From the NCBI GenBank assembly GCA_949358305.1, contig OX442314.1, positions 14,069,060-14,129,059 of the forward strand: a stretch of 60,000 nt of DNA. The letters run 5' to 3'. Position 1 is the stretch's first letter. Each line of letters opens with the position of its first letter. The stretch is from Strigamia acuminata (taxonomy: Eukaryota > Arthropoda > Chilopoda > Geophilomorpha > Linotaeniidae). Below the pieces are notes generated by a model, which did not search any database, was not told the DNA's origin, and saw only the letters and a list, made by a program, of their open reading frames with translations. Shown one piece after another: positions 1 through 11,320 of this stretch. The position numbers and the translations under genes were made by a program.

Positions 1-60
1 CATTTATAAAACAAATTTCGATCATTTTTGTACAGATTTGTGTAGAATATGATCTAAAAA

Positions 61-2040
61 TTAGGGGAGGTCCGGATTATTAATGTCTTTGTTGTTGTCT
101 TCAATTTGTCTATAGTTCTCATACTTCCTTTTGTTAAAAAATATCCAACTACAAAATAAAAAATAAAATAAAACGTGATTTCTCATTCTCAGTAAAATTA
201 AGAAAAAAGTTTGATGTATTTTACATGAAGATTATTAATGGTATTATCGCTAAACCAGTTGTCAGAAAAAAGACAGCTCCTGGAAAAGTATTGACAGTTG
301 CTTTGTACAACTGAGAGTAGAAAATTGATGCAAAAATGGGAGTCAGGGATTCACAACACGCAATAACTGCAAAAAACTTTCCTAAAATGTTAACAAATTA
401 TTCACATTAAAAATAAATAATCAAAAATAAATGTCACCTGTTAATAACTTACCCACTTCATCTTTAGCAACTACCTTTGATCCGAATGAACGAACAGCTG
501 GCATTCCAAAAATACTATAAAACGACACTGATGAAGCTAAATTGGAAACAATGTTTAACTCAATTCAAAAATAAATAAATAAATAAATAAACATAAAACC
601 ATACCCACGTACAACATCCAAGGAGCAAAACTCAGAGCTATTGTAACTTCTTTAATTATTGTCCCAATAATTCCTAGTACACCCAAGGCTAAGTCTGGCA
701 GATGAAATCTTTTCAAAACAAATTGGTAGAGTAGACCAGTGGCTTAAAACAACAATAAATGGTTAAATGCGTGGCCAATCTTGCTGATTTACCTCTATGT
801 CTTTACTGTCTTACCGACTACAGAAATAACGGAAGTATAGGTGCTGTAATACCCCAATGTCACTTGGTTCCAGTTAAATTTATTTTCCACAAATAATAAC
901 CAGACACTTGATTCACCTAATACGTGAAAAAAAAACTATAAAACATGAAAAACTAATCGAGAATTATAACGAATTCTTACCTATCTGTGGGCATAGTAAG
1001 AGAAACATACAGAATAACATAGAATTTACATAAATCCGATCATTTCCGGGACGGCTCGTTGTGCATAATTTTAAATTGTCCGATACGTTCTGTATATCAA
1101 ACATGTCCCAAAATACACTACATCTTCTGCCGTCATTTACAAAATGGATTGTTTCGCGCACGAAAACTGTGGTGTAGAGTAAAGATGTGAGCGAAAGAGC
1201 CCCAACTGTTGCATAAACCGGTACGAAGCCCCATTGGCCGTATACGACAGAACTCAATAACATTCCACTTGGAAAAGCAAGAGTCAAGGCAAAACTAACT
1301 ACAACAATTCTATTGGTTCTATTCTGTTGGGTTGTTATGTCCGAAATGTAACTGAAAATACCCATAATCAACGAAACCATACCGCCTGTCAATCCGATGA
1401 ATATCGAACTGATCAGTATATATTCGGGAGGTGTGTGGGAAAAATAAGCGAAAAAAGCATTGCAAATTGAGCAGCACATATAACCAAATGCCGGGAATTG
1501 AATGGGGAATTTTCTGCTGTGTTTATCGCTCCATGAGCCGAGAAAGAGAGAGTACAATACTGCGGGTATGGTTTCGATAAAGCTTCTATACATTATCAAA
1601 TCAGCCGAGTGCGACTGGATTTTATCGGAGACGTTGGGGTAATGGGTAAAGTTGTTACAGATGGAATCGGAGTAATTGTATGTCACGCGACAAACTTTGT
1701 CTATTGTAAGCGAGCTCGAAGTTACCATTTGTAAAGACATTGCACAGACGGTAAGGTAAATCGCGGGTTCGATGGTTATTAATGGATAGACGATCGCTGA
1801 AGGGTGGTCGACGAGTTCTGTGGGTTTGACTTGAGTCACTTCTTTGGACTCATTTACAGAAGCGTTTACAGGTGAGAGAATATTTTTATCTTTAGGAATC
1901 ATTTTGGTGCTTAAATCTTTGTCTGTAAAATTCTTCTCAGGTGATTCGAAAAGGTCTTTATCAGGCAATACTTCGTTATCGAGAAGATTATCTTGTGATC
2001 CATTTATCGGTCGGTCGGTGTGAATTTTGCCATCACTCAT
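61..2040 (-). CDS. SLC46-type MFS transporter, copy 1 of 4
   Basis: Predicted 542-residue membrane carrier of the SLC46 family (proton-coupled folate transporter and SLC46A3 relatives), which moves small organic solutes across plasma or lysosomal membranes. Six coding exons: 981-2040, 815-916, 605-742, 453-536, 225-381, 61-148; the spliced length is 543 codons. The N-terminal ~80 residues are acidic and polar. A first membrane segment is followed by a loop with cysteines and N-x-S/T sites, then the major facilitator loop WSDKHSRKFPI near residue 170, and further hydrophobic segments to a short charged tail. The ATG is preceded by a 3' splice site (TTTTTAG, then ATTGTACAACG), so an upstream noncoding exon is likely. 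Closest in sequence to copy 3 (IDKVC, NYSD, FCMF, PQIG/PQLG). The substrate cannot be told from sequence. Confidence 0.9.
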
Positions 2041-2218
2041 CGTTGTACAATCTAAAAATATATATGGAATAGAATAAAAATAGGTACAGATAGAAAATTT
2101 TACTTTCAATTTTGTGAGGAGCAGAAAATAATACTGTATTTCATTAAAGGGGAGCCTCGAGTTGAGGCTACTCAAAAATTAAAACCAATAGACCTTTGGA
2201 AAAATGAGGTCAGGTGGC

Positions 2219-2234
2219 ACGATCATGTGATCGT
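2219..2234. promoter_or_regulatory. Palindrome centred on an M-box-like E-box
   Basis: Perfect inverted repeat ACGATCA-TG-TGATCGT containing TCATGTGA, the M-box form of the E-box bound by MITF/TFE-type bHLH-ZIP factors in animals. It lies about 180 bp upstream of the copy 1 ATG. Binding is inferred from the motif only. Confidence 0.3.
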
Positions 2235-3175
2235 AACAATGGTTGCTCCCCATCTATGAGAAAAACCATCACAAAACATGTTAATTTGTAGTTATCTTAT
2301 TGCGGTTGGAGCCAAACTGCATTATATCAAAATTTTCCAATGGTCTATTGTTCAATTTTTGCTTCTGAATTTTTTTGAAGTGTGGTGTTTGGGGGGTTGC
2401 CATAGCAACTTATTGTTGAGCTCAGGCACCCAGGGAATGAGTAATTTCTTGGTTAAAGTTTTTTGCTGCATGCAAAGTCAATCCAAATTAAAATTTGAAT
2501 AAGAGAAAACCACACAAGAACACTCCCAAGAAAAACCATTGATTTTGTGATTGTTTTATGGAACCTCGACGTCATATCTTTGACTCAGCCTTGTCCAGTT
2601 ATTTCCTGGAACAGGCATACTTATTTTAGTCACTTTTACAGAAGAAAAATTCCCACTTGGCTTTCCGGTACGAACGGGAAGACAACAACCCGAGAGGACA
2701 AATTTAAGGTTGGCCTTCAAATTTGGCGTCGTACTGGATTGCTGAAGCGACTCGTGAATTGATTCTCTGAGTTGGACCGCAGAAATAACCGCACTTGATT
2801 CCTAGTGGATCAGACCGTGGAAATAACCATATTTGACTCGATTTCAATCGAAGTCGTCTTGATTTCTTAAAGCTGCAAGGCGGGTAAGCTTATATTTGGG
2901 CCTATTTTTCTGTGGGGCAGCATTTTGTTCCAAAAGGGACTTCAAAACTCCACTACAGGTGCGAAGAACCCCGGGTGGACGGTAGACTAATTTGCCACTG
3001 TCTCGATCTCGATTCTCAAAATCGAGTTTAAATTTTTTATAATGTATTAAAACTTACTTTTGATTTGAGGATTACTCAAGAAATGATAAGGTTTGAAAAG
3101 TGGAAGAAGTGGAAACAATCAAAAATAAAGTATTCACTAAACACTATTGAATTTTTTTCTGCTTTTTAATGAAAC

Positions 3176-3189
3176 TCATGTGAGTTGAT
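3176..3189. promoter_or_regulatory. Shared upstream motif TCATGTGAGTTGAT (copy 1)
   Basis: A 14-mer found again, unchanged, upstream of copy 2 and with one mismatch upstream of copy 4. It lies just upstream of the inferred noncoding first exon. The flanking sequence (TTTAATG before, GTGTTAAAT after) is also similar between copies 1 and 2, which suggests a conserved promoter module. Confidence 0.4.
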
Positions 3190-3455
3190 TACACAGATGG
3201 CCGTGTTAAATTATCTTTCAAACGGACTTATCGTCATTTATCAGAACAGTATACAAATTAAAAAAAAAATAACCGAAAAAAATACCAACAACACGCTATC
3301 TTAAATTTACTTTTATATTGGTTTTTGCTGCTGCCATTGTTTGGCTTAATTCTTGGTCCACTTAAGCCTTGTTTAAATAATAAATTATTACGAAAAATAT
3401 GCTAAAATTGGAATTTTTTAAAACTATTTTTATAACAGTTAACAGTTCTGGTAAA

Positions 3456-5371
3456 CTAAGTTGAAATTGATTGATCCCGATTGATAATTCCCTTCTCTTC
3501 AAGTTGTTTGTACATTTCATATTTTTTGTTGTTAAAATGAACCCAGCTGTGTAAAAAATAATACATACTCGTATAAATATAATAATCTACTACCGGCAGC
3601 AAAAAATAACGTCGAATATAAAGAAAACGAGATTCTTACATGAAAATTGTTAGTGGAATTAACGAAACACCAGCTGATAACAAAAACACAGCGCCAGGAT
3701 AACTTTCGCTAGTCGCTTTGTACATCTGAGTGTAGACAACAGATGACACAAGGGGCGAACCCGCTTCAAAAGACGAAGCAACAGCGTATAATTTACCTGC
3801 AAATATGAGAACGAAGCAATAATTGTGGAAAAATTAACAAAAAAAAAACCCACCGATTTCTTCCTTAGTCACTAACTTTGATAAAAAAGACCGAACTGTT
3901 GGCATACCGATGAATTCAAAACATGACACGGTTGCAGCTGACAAAGTAATAAATCTATAAATCTAGAAACACCAACATTACATCAAACCTTACCCAAATA
4001 TAACATCCAGCCTTCAACACTTATGGAGCAAATTACAGCTTTAAGAAACATGCCACAAACTCCTATTGCACCTAACACCAAATCTGCTAATTTAAATTTC
4101 TTAACAAGAAGTTTGAAGATCACAACCGTGCCTAGAACAAATTGAAACAACTGTACAGTTTATTATTAATTTCTTTCCATAGTACACGGTACCTATTGCA
4201 GTTATCACAATAAAATAGATAGTGTAATACCCTAAAGAGGTTTGATCCCAGTCAAACTTTGCTTGCACAAACAATAACATAATATTCCCTTCACCTGAAA
4301 TATAAAAGAAAGCTGTAACTATCAACACATTCACTGAAAACAATCTCAATTCTTACCCATCAACGGGAACAACAATAGAAACATAGCAAATAACATAAGA
4401 CTAAGGTAAAGTCGGTGATTTCCTTCGCGCTTTACAGTCAAGATTTTCATATTGTCAACCACGTTTTGCACATCGAACATATCGCGAAAAACACTGCACT
4501 TCCTGCCGTCGCTGACAGATTCGACAGTTTCAGTCAAGAAAATTATAGAGTAGAATATGGCAAGACACACGGCAATTCCACTGATTACATAAATAGGTAT
4601 GTAACTCCATTCGGCATACAGTACCGAACTCAACGCCATTCCAATTGGTAAAGCAACGAATAGTGACAGATCAGCTATAGCGATTCTTTTAGTTCGAGCT
4701 TTTGTAGTCGATATGTCCGTAATGTAACTGTAACATCCCATACTTACAGAAACCATTCCTCCAGTCGATCCAATAAATGCTGAACTAATCAATAAGTATT
4801 CTGGAGGTGTTTCTGTGTAATAAGCAAGAAGAGTAGTAAGAACTGCGCTGCCTAAATAGCCGAAAAGTGGGAAAATTATAGGGAATTTTCTGCTGTGTTT
4901 ATCGCTCCACGAGCCGAGGAAACAGCAGTACAGAACTGCGGGAATGGTTTCAATGAGACTTTTATACATCCCCAAGTCAGCCGAGTAAGATTGGATTTTA
5001 TCCTTCGCGTCTGGATCGCCTGTATAGTTTTTACAGAAATTTAATGAATAATTGTACGTCACGTGGCAAATTTTGTCGATCATAAGTGAACTTGAAGTAT
5101 TTATTTGCAAAGAGAATGCAAACATGGTAAGGAATAGTGTTGGTTCAACTGTAATCCACTTTTTAATGATTGCTCGTGGTTTGTCTTCTGGGTCCTCTGG
5201 TTCCGCAGATTCCTCTTCTTTAGTATAAGCGGGTGCTAAATTTTTACTATCTTTAATTGACCCGTATGACGGTGGTAATTCCTCATTATCAAGAAGATTA
5301 TCTTGCGAGCTTGTTTTTGGTAAATTAGTGTCATACTTAGCATCTGAAGTACTTCTGGTGGCAGACATCAT
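3456..5371 (-). CDS. SLC46-type MFS transporter, copy 2 of 4
   Basis: Predicted 528-residue SLC46-family carrier in six coding exons: 4357-5371, 4193-4294, 3994-4131, 3854-3937, 3640-3796, 3456-3546. All splice sites are GT-AG and the exon phases are the same as in the other three copies. It has the polar N terminus (with SQDNLLDNE, also seen in copy 1), a glycosylatable first loop, the WSDKHSRKFPI cytoplasmic loop, and a final exon coding a charged tail. Two ATGs stand in tandem at the start, after a 3' splice site (AATAG, then ATTTGTATG); the first was chosen. The sequence is nearest to copy 4 (IDKIC, FCKNYT, FPLMG). Function beyond solute transport is not resolved. Confidence 0.9.
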
Positions 5372-6149
5372 ACAAATCTATTAAATCAAACACAAATGTT
5401 TAAATCACCGCATCTCTTTCATTGATTCAATCTAATCCGCTGAAGTAAAGACACAATACGACACATTCAAAAATGTTAACTTGATTTTACACATTTTCCG
5501 TGTAATATTTTTGGATTTTTCAAAGAGAGCTGGAGTTATTTTTATAGAAAGGAATAATACGCCTGCCTGCACAACACATTTCCAAACAACCACAATCTAG
5601 CTTGCAAATTTGAATAAAAAATTATTTTCTTTTATTGGAATCACAAAGACGAATATGATGAAATTGGTTGAGCTAGAACTTCCTTTTCCACTTCTAAATC
5701 ACATGATTAATTGAATAGGTGTATTCAAATTCAAAAATAATAACAGCAGATACGCATTTCATGGAGACTTTGCCCGATACCATCAAGCTCACGTGTCAGT
5801 CGATTAAACTGATATGACAAACTCCTACTTCAACAACACATGTTTGTAATTTTATAGAAACTATTAAAACTTACTTTCAACTTTCGATAAAATTAAACAA
5901 CCTGCATTTCATCCTACTTTGATCGGTAGAATAAATCTAGAAAATTTTAATGTAAATCATGTGAGTTGATATGATTAGGGTTGTGTTAAATGATCTAAAA
6001 ATAAGATTGTAATCAACATTATATCAGCGTGTATAACACCGTTTCAAAGGAGGAAGGAATCAAAAATTTAAAACGGATAAAATAAATTAAATAAATAAAT
6101 ATTTTTTTATTAATCAGAATTTTTACCGTAGTTTTAACTTTAAAAAGTG
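5372..6149. other. Copy 2 leader intron and promoter
   Basis: No coding gene. It contains TCACATGA (5699-5706) and a CACGTG E-box (5790-5795). A likely first-exon 5' splice donor on the minus strand lies near 5864-5877 (GTAAGTTTTAATAG), almost identical to the one upstream of copy 1. The rest, up to the copy 3 stop codon, is AT-rich. Confidence 0.45.
5957..5970. promoter_or_regulatory. Shared upstream motif TCATGTGAGTTGAT (copy 2)
   Basis: Identical to the 14-mer upstream of copy 1, about 80 bp beyond the inferred noncoding exon of copy 2. It includes the E-box core CATGTG. Regulation is inferred from repetition at paralogous positions. Confidence 0.4.
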
Positions 6150-8012
6150 CTACTTAATTTTTTCACCGACATCTTCAAGCTGTTTGTTCCTGTCAAACTT
6201 TCTTTTGTCAATAAATATCCAGCTAATGGTAACAAAACAAAAAATATATCATAGTTACAATTTAAAATAAGAAAAATTCATTCCTACATAAAAATCATTA
6301 AAGGTATTATCGCTAGACTGGTTGATAAAACATACACAGCTCCCGGATGTTTATCTTTGAAGGCTTTGTACAACTGAGAGTAAGCAATCGAAGAGAAAAT
6401 GGGAGCCAGAGACTCGCAAGAAGAAATCACTGCAAATAACTTTCCTATACAATATTAACAAATCATTTTTAAAAAAGAGTAAAGTAAATTTAAAATAAAA
6501 GATCAAATAAACGACTCACCAACTTCATCTTTAGCCACTAACTTTGTTAGAAACGAACGAACAGTTGGCTCACTTAAAAATTGTAAAAATGATACCGATG
6601 CAGCTAAACACATAGTTTAAACATAAAAAAAATAACTAATACAATAAATAACCTTAAAATACCCATATACAACATCCAGCCGGCAGAACTCATAGATATT
6701 ATGACATTTTTAATGATAATAGCAATAACTCCCAATCCAGCCAACACCAAGTCCGATAGCTGATACTTTTCCAGAAAAAATTTGTAGAGCAAACCAGTAC
6801 CTTAAAAACAATAATACGCGATTAAAAATCAAACCAAATGATTCTACCTGGTATATATCCCAATGATCTCACCGATTACACTAATAACTGAATTGTACGT
6901 AGTGTAGTATCCCAACGACGTTTGATTCCAGCCAAACTTAGTTGCCACAAATAATAACGCCACAACTGCTTCTCCTAATTTACGGATGAAATAAACAATA
7001 AACTTGAAATAAAGACGACTCGGGTTTTTTCTTACTTACCTAACTGCGGAAATAGTAAAATAAACATGCAGAATGACAAAAGATTGATATAAATCCGATA
7101 ATTTCCTGAACGTTTAGCGGTGCACATTTTGAAATTGCTTCTAACGTTTTCTAAATCAAACATATCCCGAAAAACCCTCCATTTATCGCCATAATTTTCA
7201 GAATGAATAACTTCGGGTACGAAAAATATCGTATACGTCAGAGATGCGAAAAATAGAGCCAAACTCGTCGCATAGACCGGCATGTAACTCCATTCCCCGA
7301 AGATAACAGAACTGAGCGCTATTCCGAAGGGAAAAGAAATATACAAAGCAAGCTGGGAAAAAGCCATTCTAACGGTTCTATTTTTTTTAGATGTTATGTC
7401 CACCACATAACTGAAAGTTCCCAAATACGTGGAAACCATACCCCCTGTCAATCCAATAAACACCGAACTGATCAATAAGTATTCGGGCGGGGTTTCGATA
7501 TAGTAGACGAAAAACAAGTTGCAAATTGAGCTGCACACAAAACCAAGTAGTGGGAAAACAATGGGAAATTTTCTGCTGTGTTTGTCGCTCCACGAGCCGA
7601 GAAAGAGAGAATACAAAACGGGCGGTATGGTTTCGAGTAACCTATTGTACATTCCTAAATCTGCGGAGTAAGACTGGATTTTATTCGATGCATCAGGGTA
7701 GCGGGTAAAGTTGGAGCAGATCAAGTCGGAATAATTGTATGTTACGTGACAAACCTTGTCTATTGTAAGCGTGGTTGAAGTTATCATCTGGAAGGCAAAT
7801 GCGCAAACGGTAAGGAATAGTGAGGGTTCGACAGTGACTAATTTATTGACGATTGCTCTGGGCTTGTCTTCGAGTTCTGCGGATTTGTCTCGAGTTTGGT
7901 TGTTGGGTTCGCATAGAAGTGGTGGTAGAATATTTTTGGGTGTGTTAGGTGCTATTAAACTGGTCGTTTCGTCATATTCTTGAGATTCAGTTTCAGTTTC
8001 TGTATCATTCAT
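6150..8012 (-). CDS. SLC46-type MFS transporter, copy 3 of 4
   Basis: Predicted 508-residue SLC46-family carrier. Coding exons: 7040-8012, 6873-6974, 6663-6800, 6520-6603, 6288-6444, 6150-6222. Internal exon sizes match the other copies exactly. The N terminus is shorter and lacks the SQDNLL stretch of copies 1 and 2. The conserved loop WSDKHSRKFPI and the polar glycosylatable first loop are present. The start is MNDTETE, just after a splice acceptor (TTTTCTAG); the open frame continues upstream only through that acceptor. Most similar to copy 1. It is the last array member before the transposon-filled gap. Its upstream region lacks the 14-mer seen at the other copies but shares ACTCAAGAAATGA with copy 1. 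Confidence 0.9.
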
Positions 8013-8783
8013 CGTTATGTAGAAATCTAGAAAAGCAGTAATTTCTGTAATTAATTTTCTGTAAATGTTTTTTTTTAAATGTTGCAATGGACTATCGACT
8101 CGTAAATGAATTATGTTTATATATTTGGTTGTTATCAGTAAATCGTTCAGTTATTACACCCAAAGATGCCGAACAAAGTTTAAAAATACTCTTTTTAAAT
8201 TAATAAATTAATAAATACATGTTTATGATCGTAACTGTGAATAAGATTCGTTAACATCAGTTTGCTGACGTCTGAGTAACTTACTTTAAATGGAAGACGT
8301 ACAGACCACTCAAGAAATGAAAAGAAATGATGAGAAAAAAATGCATATCATCTGCTTGTCTGGTTGTGTAAAGCATGGCTATACACAGGGTTGAAAGTAG
8401 AAACTACCGTAATGATAATTTTTAGTAAATAATACTCTATTAATTACTAATTGAAAATATATCTTATAGTAATTTCTACAACTTTGTTAGCGTAGTATTA
8501 GTTTTCTTTTGTTAACTGTTCACAAATATAAACTATTTTTTTTCCTGTTAATTTTAACACTAGAACAACCAGAGCGTTCCAAATATTTTGCCGGAAAGTT
8601 CCCTCTTATTTTTACTGGTAGTTATATAATTTCATGATGGACATATCAAGTTTGCGGCAATATCAATGTACAGTATATCGGAAAGTTTAGATTGTATTAA
8701 TATGCAACCACATATTTTTCTCAAGATCCAAAAAAATTATTAAAATTAAATTATTAAAAATTATTAAATTATTAAATTATTAA

Positions 8784-8821
<38 letters not shown>

Positions 8822-9179
8822 TAAACTATTAGAATTATTAAAATAATTTAGTTTAGTACTAAGGTACACAAACATATTTAGTGCTACACAAATTTAGTTT
8901 AGTGACTAACACAAAAATATACTTTTCTACTTAAATGAGATTATGGGACATTCTTTGGCACAATGCAAATTGCATCCTAATATTTTGATGTAGAACTACG
9001 TCTAACAGGACAATCCGAACGGAAATGCAAACCAGCGCCAGGGGCAGAGACGGAAATAGTGATGCAAATTTACAATGCCACGATTGAATACAATTCCCAT
9101 CAACAATGAAATCACAACAAAAAACCCCCTCTCCACATAATTCTGCGTTGCGGCACAGTTATTACACAGTGGCTGCTGT
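8013..9179. other. Region upstream of copy 3 and left transposon flank
   Basis: A candidate minus-strand first-exon donor (GTAAGTTACTC) lies near 8273-8285. The rest is AT-rich with no gene seen. About 8990-9100 has more even base composition and may belong to an older repeat or to the LINE. I could not place the exact left end of the LINE. Confidence 0.4.
8761..8820. repeat. TTA/TTAAA simple repeat
   Basis: Imperfect TTAAA units run into an uninterrupted TTA microsatellite. Confidence 0.85.
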
Positions 9180-9997
9180 GCACTTTTGTAATTTTTTTGT
9201 ACATCTTTCTCGTAGCCAATTTGATGTCATCTACCTTGATTTGGCCAAAGCGTTTGATTCCATTAACCATTCGCTGTTATTGGCAAAGCTTTCTTTTTAT
9301 GGTATGACTTCTCATTTCTGTGCGTGGTTCAAGAGTTATTTAGATTGCCGTTCTGCTTATGTGAAGTGTGGTGACGTTCTCCATTCTGATCCCTTTAGCT
9401 GTACGACTGGGGTTCCTCAGGGTCCTATCCTTGGCCCTATTCTTTTCTATAAACGATCTTTCCTGTTTCATTCGCGATCTTCATCATCCTTTATTCGCTG
9501 ATGATGTTAAGCTGGGGGTTGAGATTCGATCGATGGAGGATTGTCATCTCCTTCAACGCTGTCTCAATGAAGTCTTCGAGTGATCCATCCTGAACCAAAT
9601 GTCTGTGAATCCAGAGAAGTCCGTGGTTTTGTCTTTCTCTAGAAAGACAGTTAAGATCTGTTTTCCTTATTGCTTTGCCAATGTTATTATACCTTGTTGT
9701 TTGTCCATTCAAGATCTTGGGGTTATTGTTGATGATGGTTTGACCTTTGGTCTTCATGTTGCTGGGGTTATTGCACGCTGTGCCAGGTTTTTGGGTATAA
9801 TTTATAGGCTTTCTTTTTCCTTTAATTTCTTTGTTCCGCTGTGTCTTCTCTTCGTGCTTTTGGTCAAATCCCGTCTGATGTTTGCCAGTTTTTTTTGGTG
9901 CGGTTGTGCTCCCTATCTGCGTCTTCGACTGGAGGGGGTTCAGCGGCGTTTCGCCAGGGGTATTTTTCGGCGTTTCTTGGGTGCGGGTGTTCCATAT
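9180..9997 (+). pseudogene. LINE reverse transcriptase, left fragment, broken
   Basis: 5'-truncated non-LTR retrotransposon. Typical LINE reverse transcriptase motifs are visible in order: DVIYLDLAKAFDS (palm), GVPQGPILGP, and FADDVK carrying the catalytic aspartates. The motifs lie in different frames: there is a frameshift between the GVPQG and FADD blocks (about 9440-9460) and an in-frame stop near 9581, so the copy is dead. The type resembles the Jockey/CR1 superfamily, but the clade is not certain. Its reading frame is cut at 9997 by the LTR retrotransposon and continues at 17445. Confidence 0.8.
9994..9997. repeat. Target site duplication ATAT, left copy
   Basis: ATAT directly before the 5' LTR matches ATAT directly after the 3' LTR. 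Confidence 0.8.
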
Positions 9998-10541
9998 TGT
10001 TACGAGCGCAGACCTCGCTGTACGACAGCGGGCCTAAACGCTCTGTTTAGAGAATTAATTCTGAAAGCTCTCACTAGGCACACTGGAGTTTCCAAATCCG
10101 CTCACCAGTTGTCACTGTGTTAATTATGCACAGGGCAACTGGACTAATCAATCAAGTAGAGCGGGGGTGGACCCAGAGTTTACCTGGTGAGCTAAGTGGG
10201 TTTGAGAGAGCAGAAATGTTCTGAGCCTCAAACAGTTAACATGGTAAGTAAAGGCTTCTGTGGACCAGCGCACACAGCGCTTGGTCCCACCCCGCCTTTC
10301 CAAATTCATAGAGATATAATTTGATTATCATTTTTGCTTTCTTGCTTTATGTTTATGTAAAATAAAGGATTATGTTTATCATTTGATTTTGTTAAGTTTG
10401 TAATAAGTCCCATAGAATAAAAGAGATTTATTTAAATGATAAATCAGTTCTCTCAATCATTTCACCTAAAGGATTTCAAGGTCTTTGCTAAATTAATTAG
10501 CATTTGTTATGTGTGTGGATCACCCCAACCCACACGTAACA
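9998..10541 (+). repeat. 5' LTR
   Basis: TG...CA ended, 544 bp. It holds AATAAA-type poly(A) signals in its right half and a consensus splice donor, ATG followed by GTAAGT, at 10241-10249. Confidence 0.95.
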
Positions 10542-10544
10542 AAG

Positions 10545-10560
10545 TGGTGGAGATGCGGAA
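10545..10560 (+). other. Candidate primer binding site
   Basis: TGGTGGAGATGCGGAA starts three bases after the LTR, where a tRNA 3' end (CCA) would pair. The tRNA was not identified. Confidence 0.5.
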
Positions 10561-11320
10561 TTAAAAGACCCTGTATAATTGCTTTATTTAAGAGCTAAAA
10601 TGTTAGTAAAAATCTGGAATTTTGAGTAAAATAGTTGAAAATTTGTCCCTGAAAATGAGTAAGGTTGAGAAAGCAAATTGCCTATAATATTATCAGATTT
10701 GAAAGCAAATAAAGAGACTTGTGAAAATCAATTTTAGTGTGAAAATTGAGAATTGGGAATGAATATTTAATTGTTTTGTGTGAAAATGTTGAATATTTAA
10801 TTATCTTGTGTAAAAGTGTTGAATATTTAAGTGTTTGAGTTGAAACTGAGCATGAATGTTAAATGAGTTTGCATGTTACTGAATATTTAATTAGTTGAAA
10901 ACAATTAAACAGTATTTTAGAATTAAAGCCTAGTTTTAATGATAAATCATTTTAAGGTTATACATATTTTGAATAATTTTAAGAATTGTAAATAGTTTTA
11001 AAACAATTTTAACTCATGCACAGTTATAAGTAATAATATTATGAATTATTTTCTTTTCTCCTTAGCATGGTGAAAGTGTTTTAGTGATTAGTGTTTCACA
11101 GGTGAGGTGAATTTGTGTTTTGTGAGTGTGTGCCTTCTATGGTTGGAGTGGATCCATATTGAAGCTGGATCCTTCAAATATAACATTTCGCAAGAAATCA
11201 TCAAGTATAATTGCGGAAGACAGAGAGCGACACTACACATTAACAACAGAATTCAAGTCTGATGAACATTTGGATAGTGAGATAGAACCAGAGGATAGTG
11301 AACCTCTAGAAGAAGTCAAG
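10561..11320 (+). other. LTR retrotransposon leader
   Basis: A long AT-rich untranslated leader with repeated GAATATTTAA stretches (about 10760-10890). It contains a strong pyrimidine-rich splice acceptor ending at 11065 and a donor CAG/GTGAGG at 11099-11106. The gag frame is open from 11126 but has no ATG until 11321. Confidence 0.6.

Larger units (their letters stand above)
2041..3455. other. Copy 1 leader intron and promoter region
   Basis: No coding gene seen. A minus-strand 5' splice donor (GTAAGTTTTAATAC) near 3045-3058 probably ends the noncoding first exon of copy 1, which would splice to the acceptor just before its ATG. The stretch about 2530-3010 is visibly richer in G and C than its surroundings, and the copy 2, 3 and 4 leaders have no counterpart that I can see. 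It may be a degenerate insertion, but I recognise no element in it. Confidence 0.5.

Noticed and set aside
11126-11320. An N-terminal extension of gag upstream of the first ATG
   Set aside because: The frame is open but starts with GTG only. The first ATG, at 11321, has a good context. Use of the extension would need splicing or non-AUG initiation.
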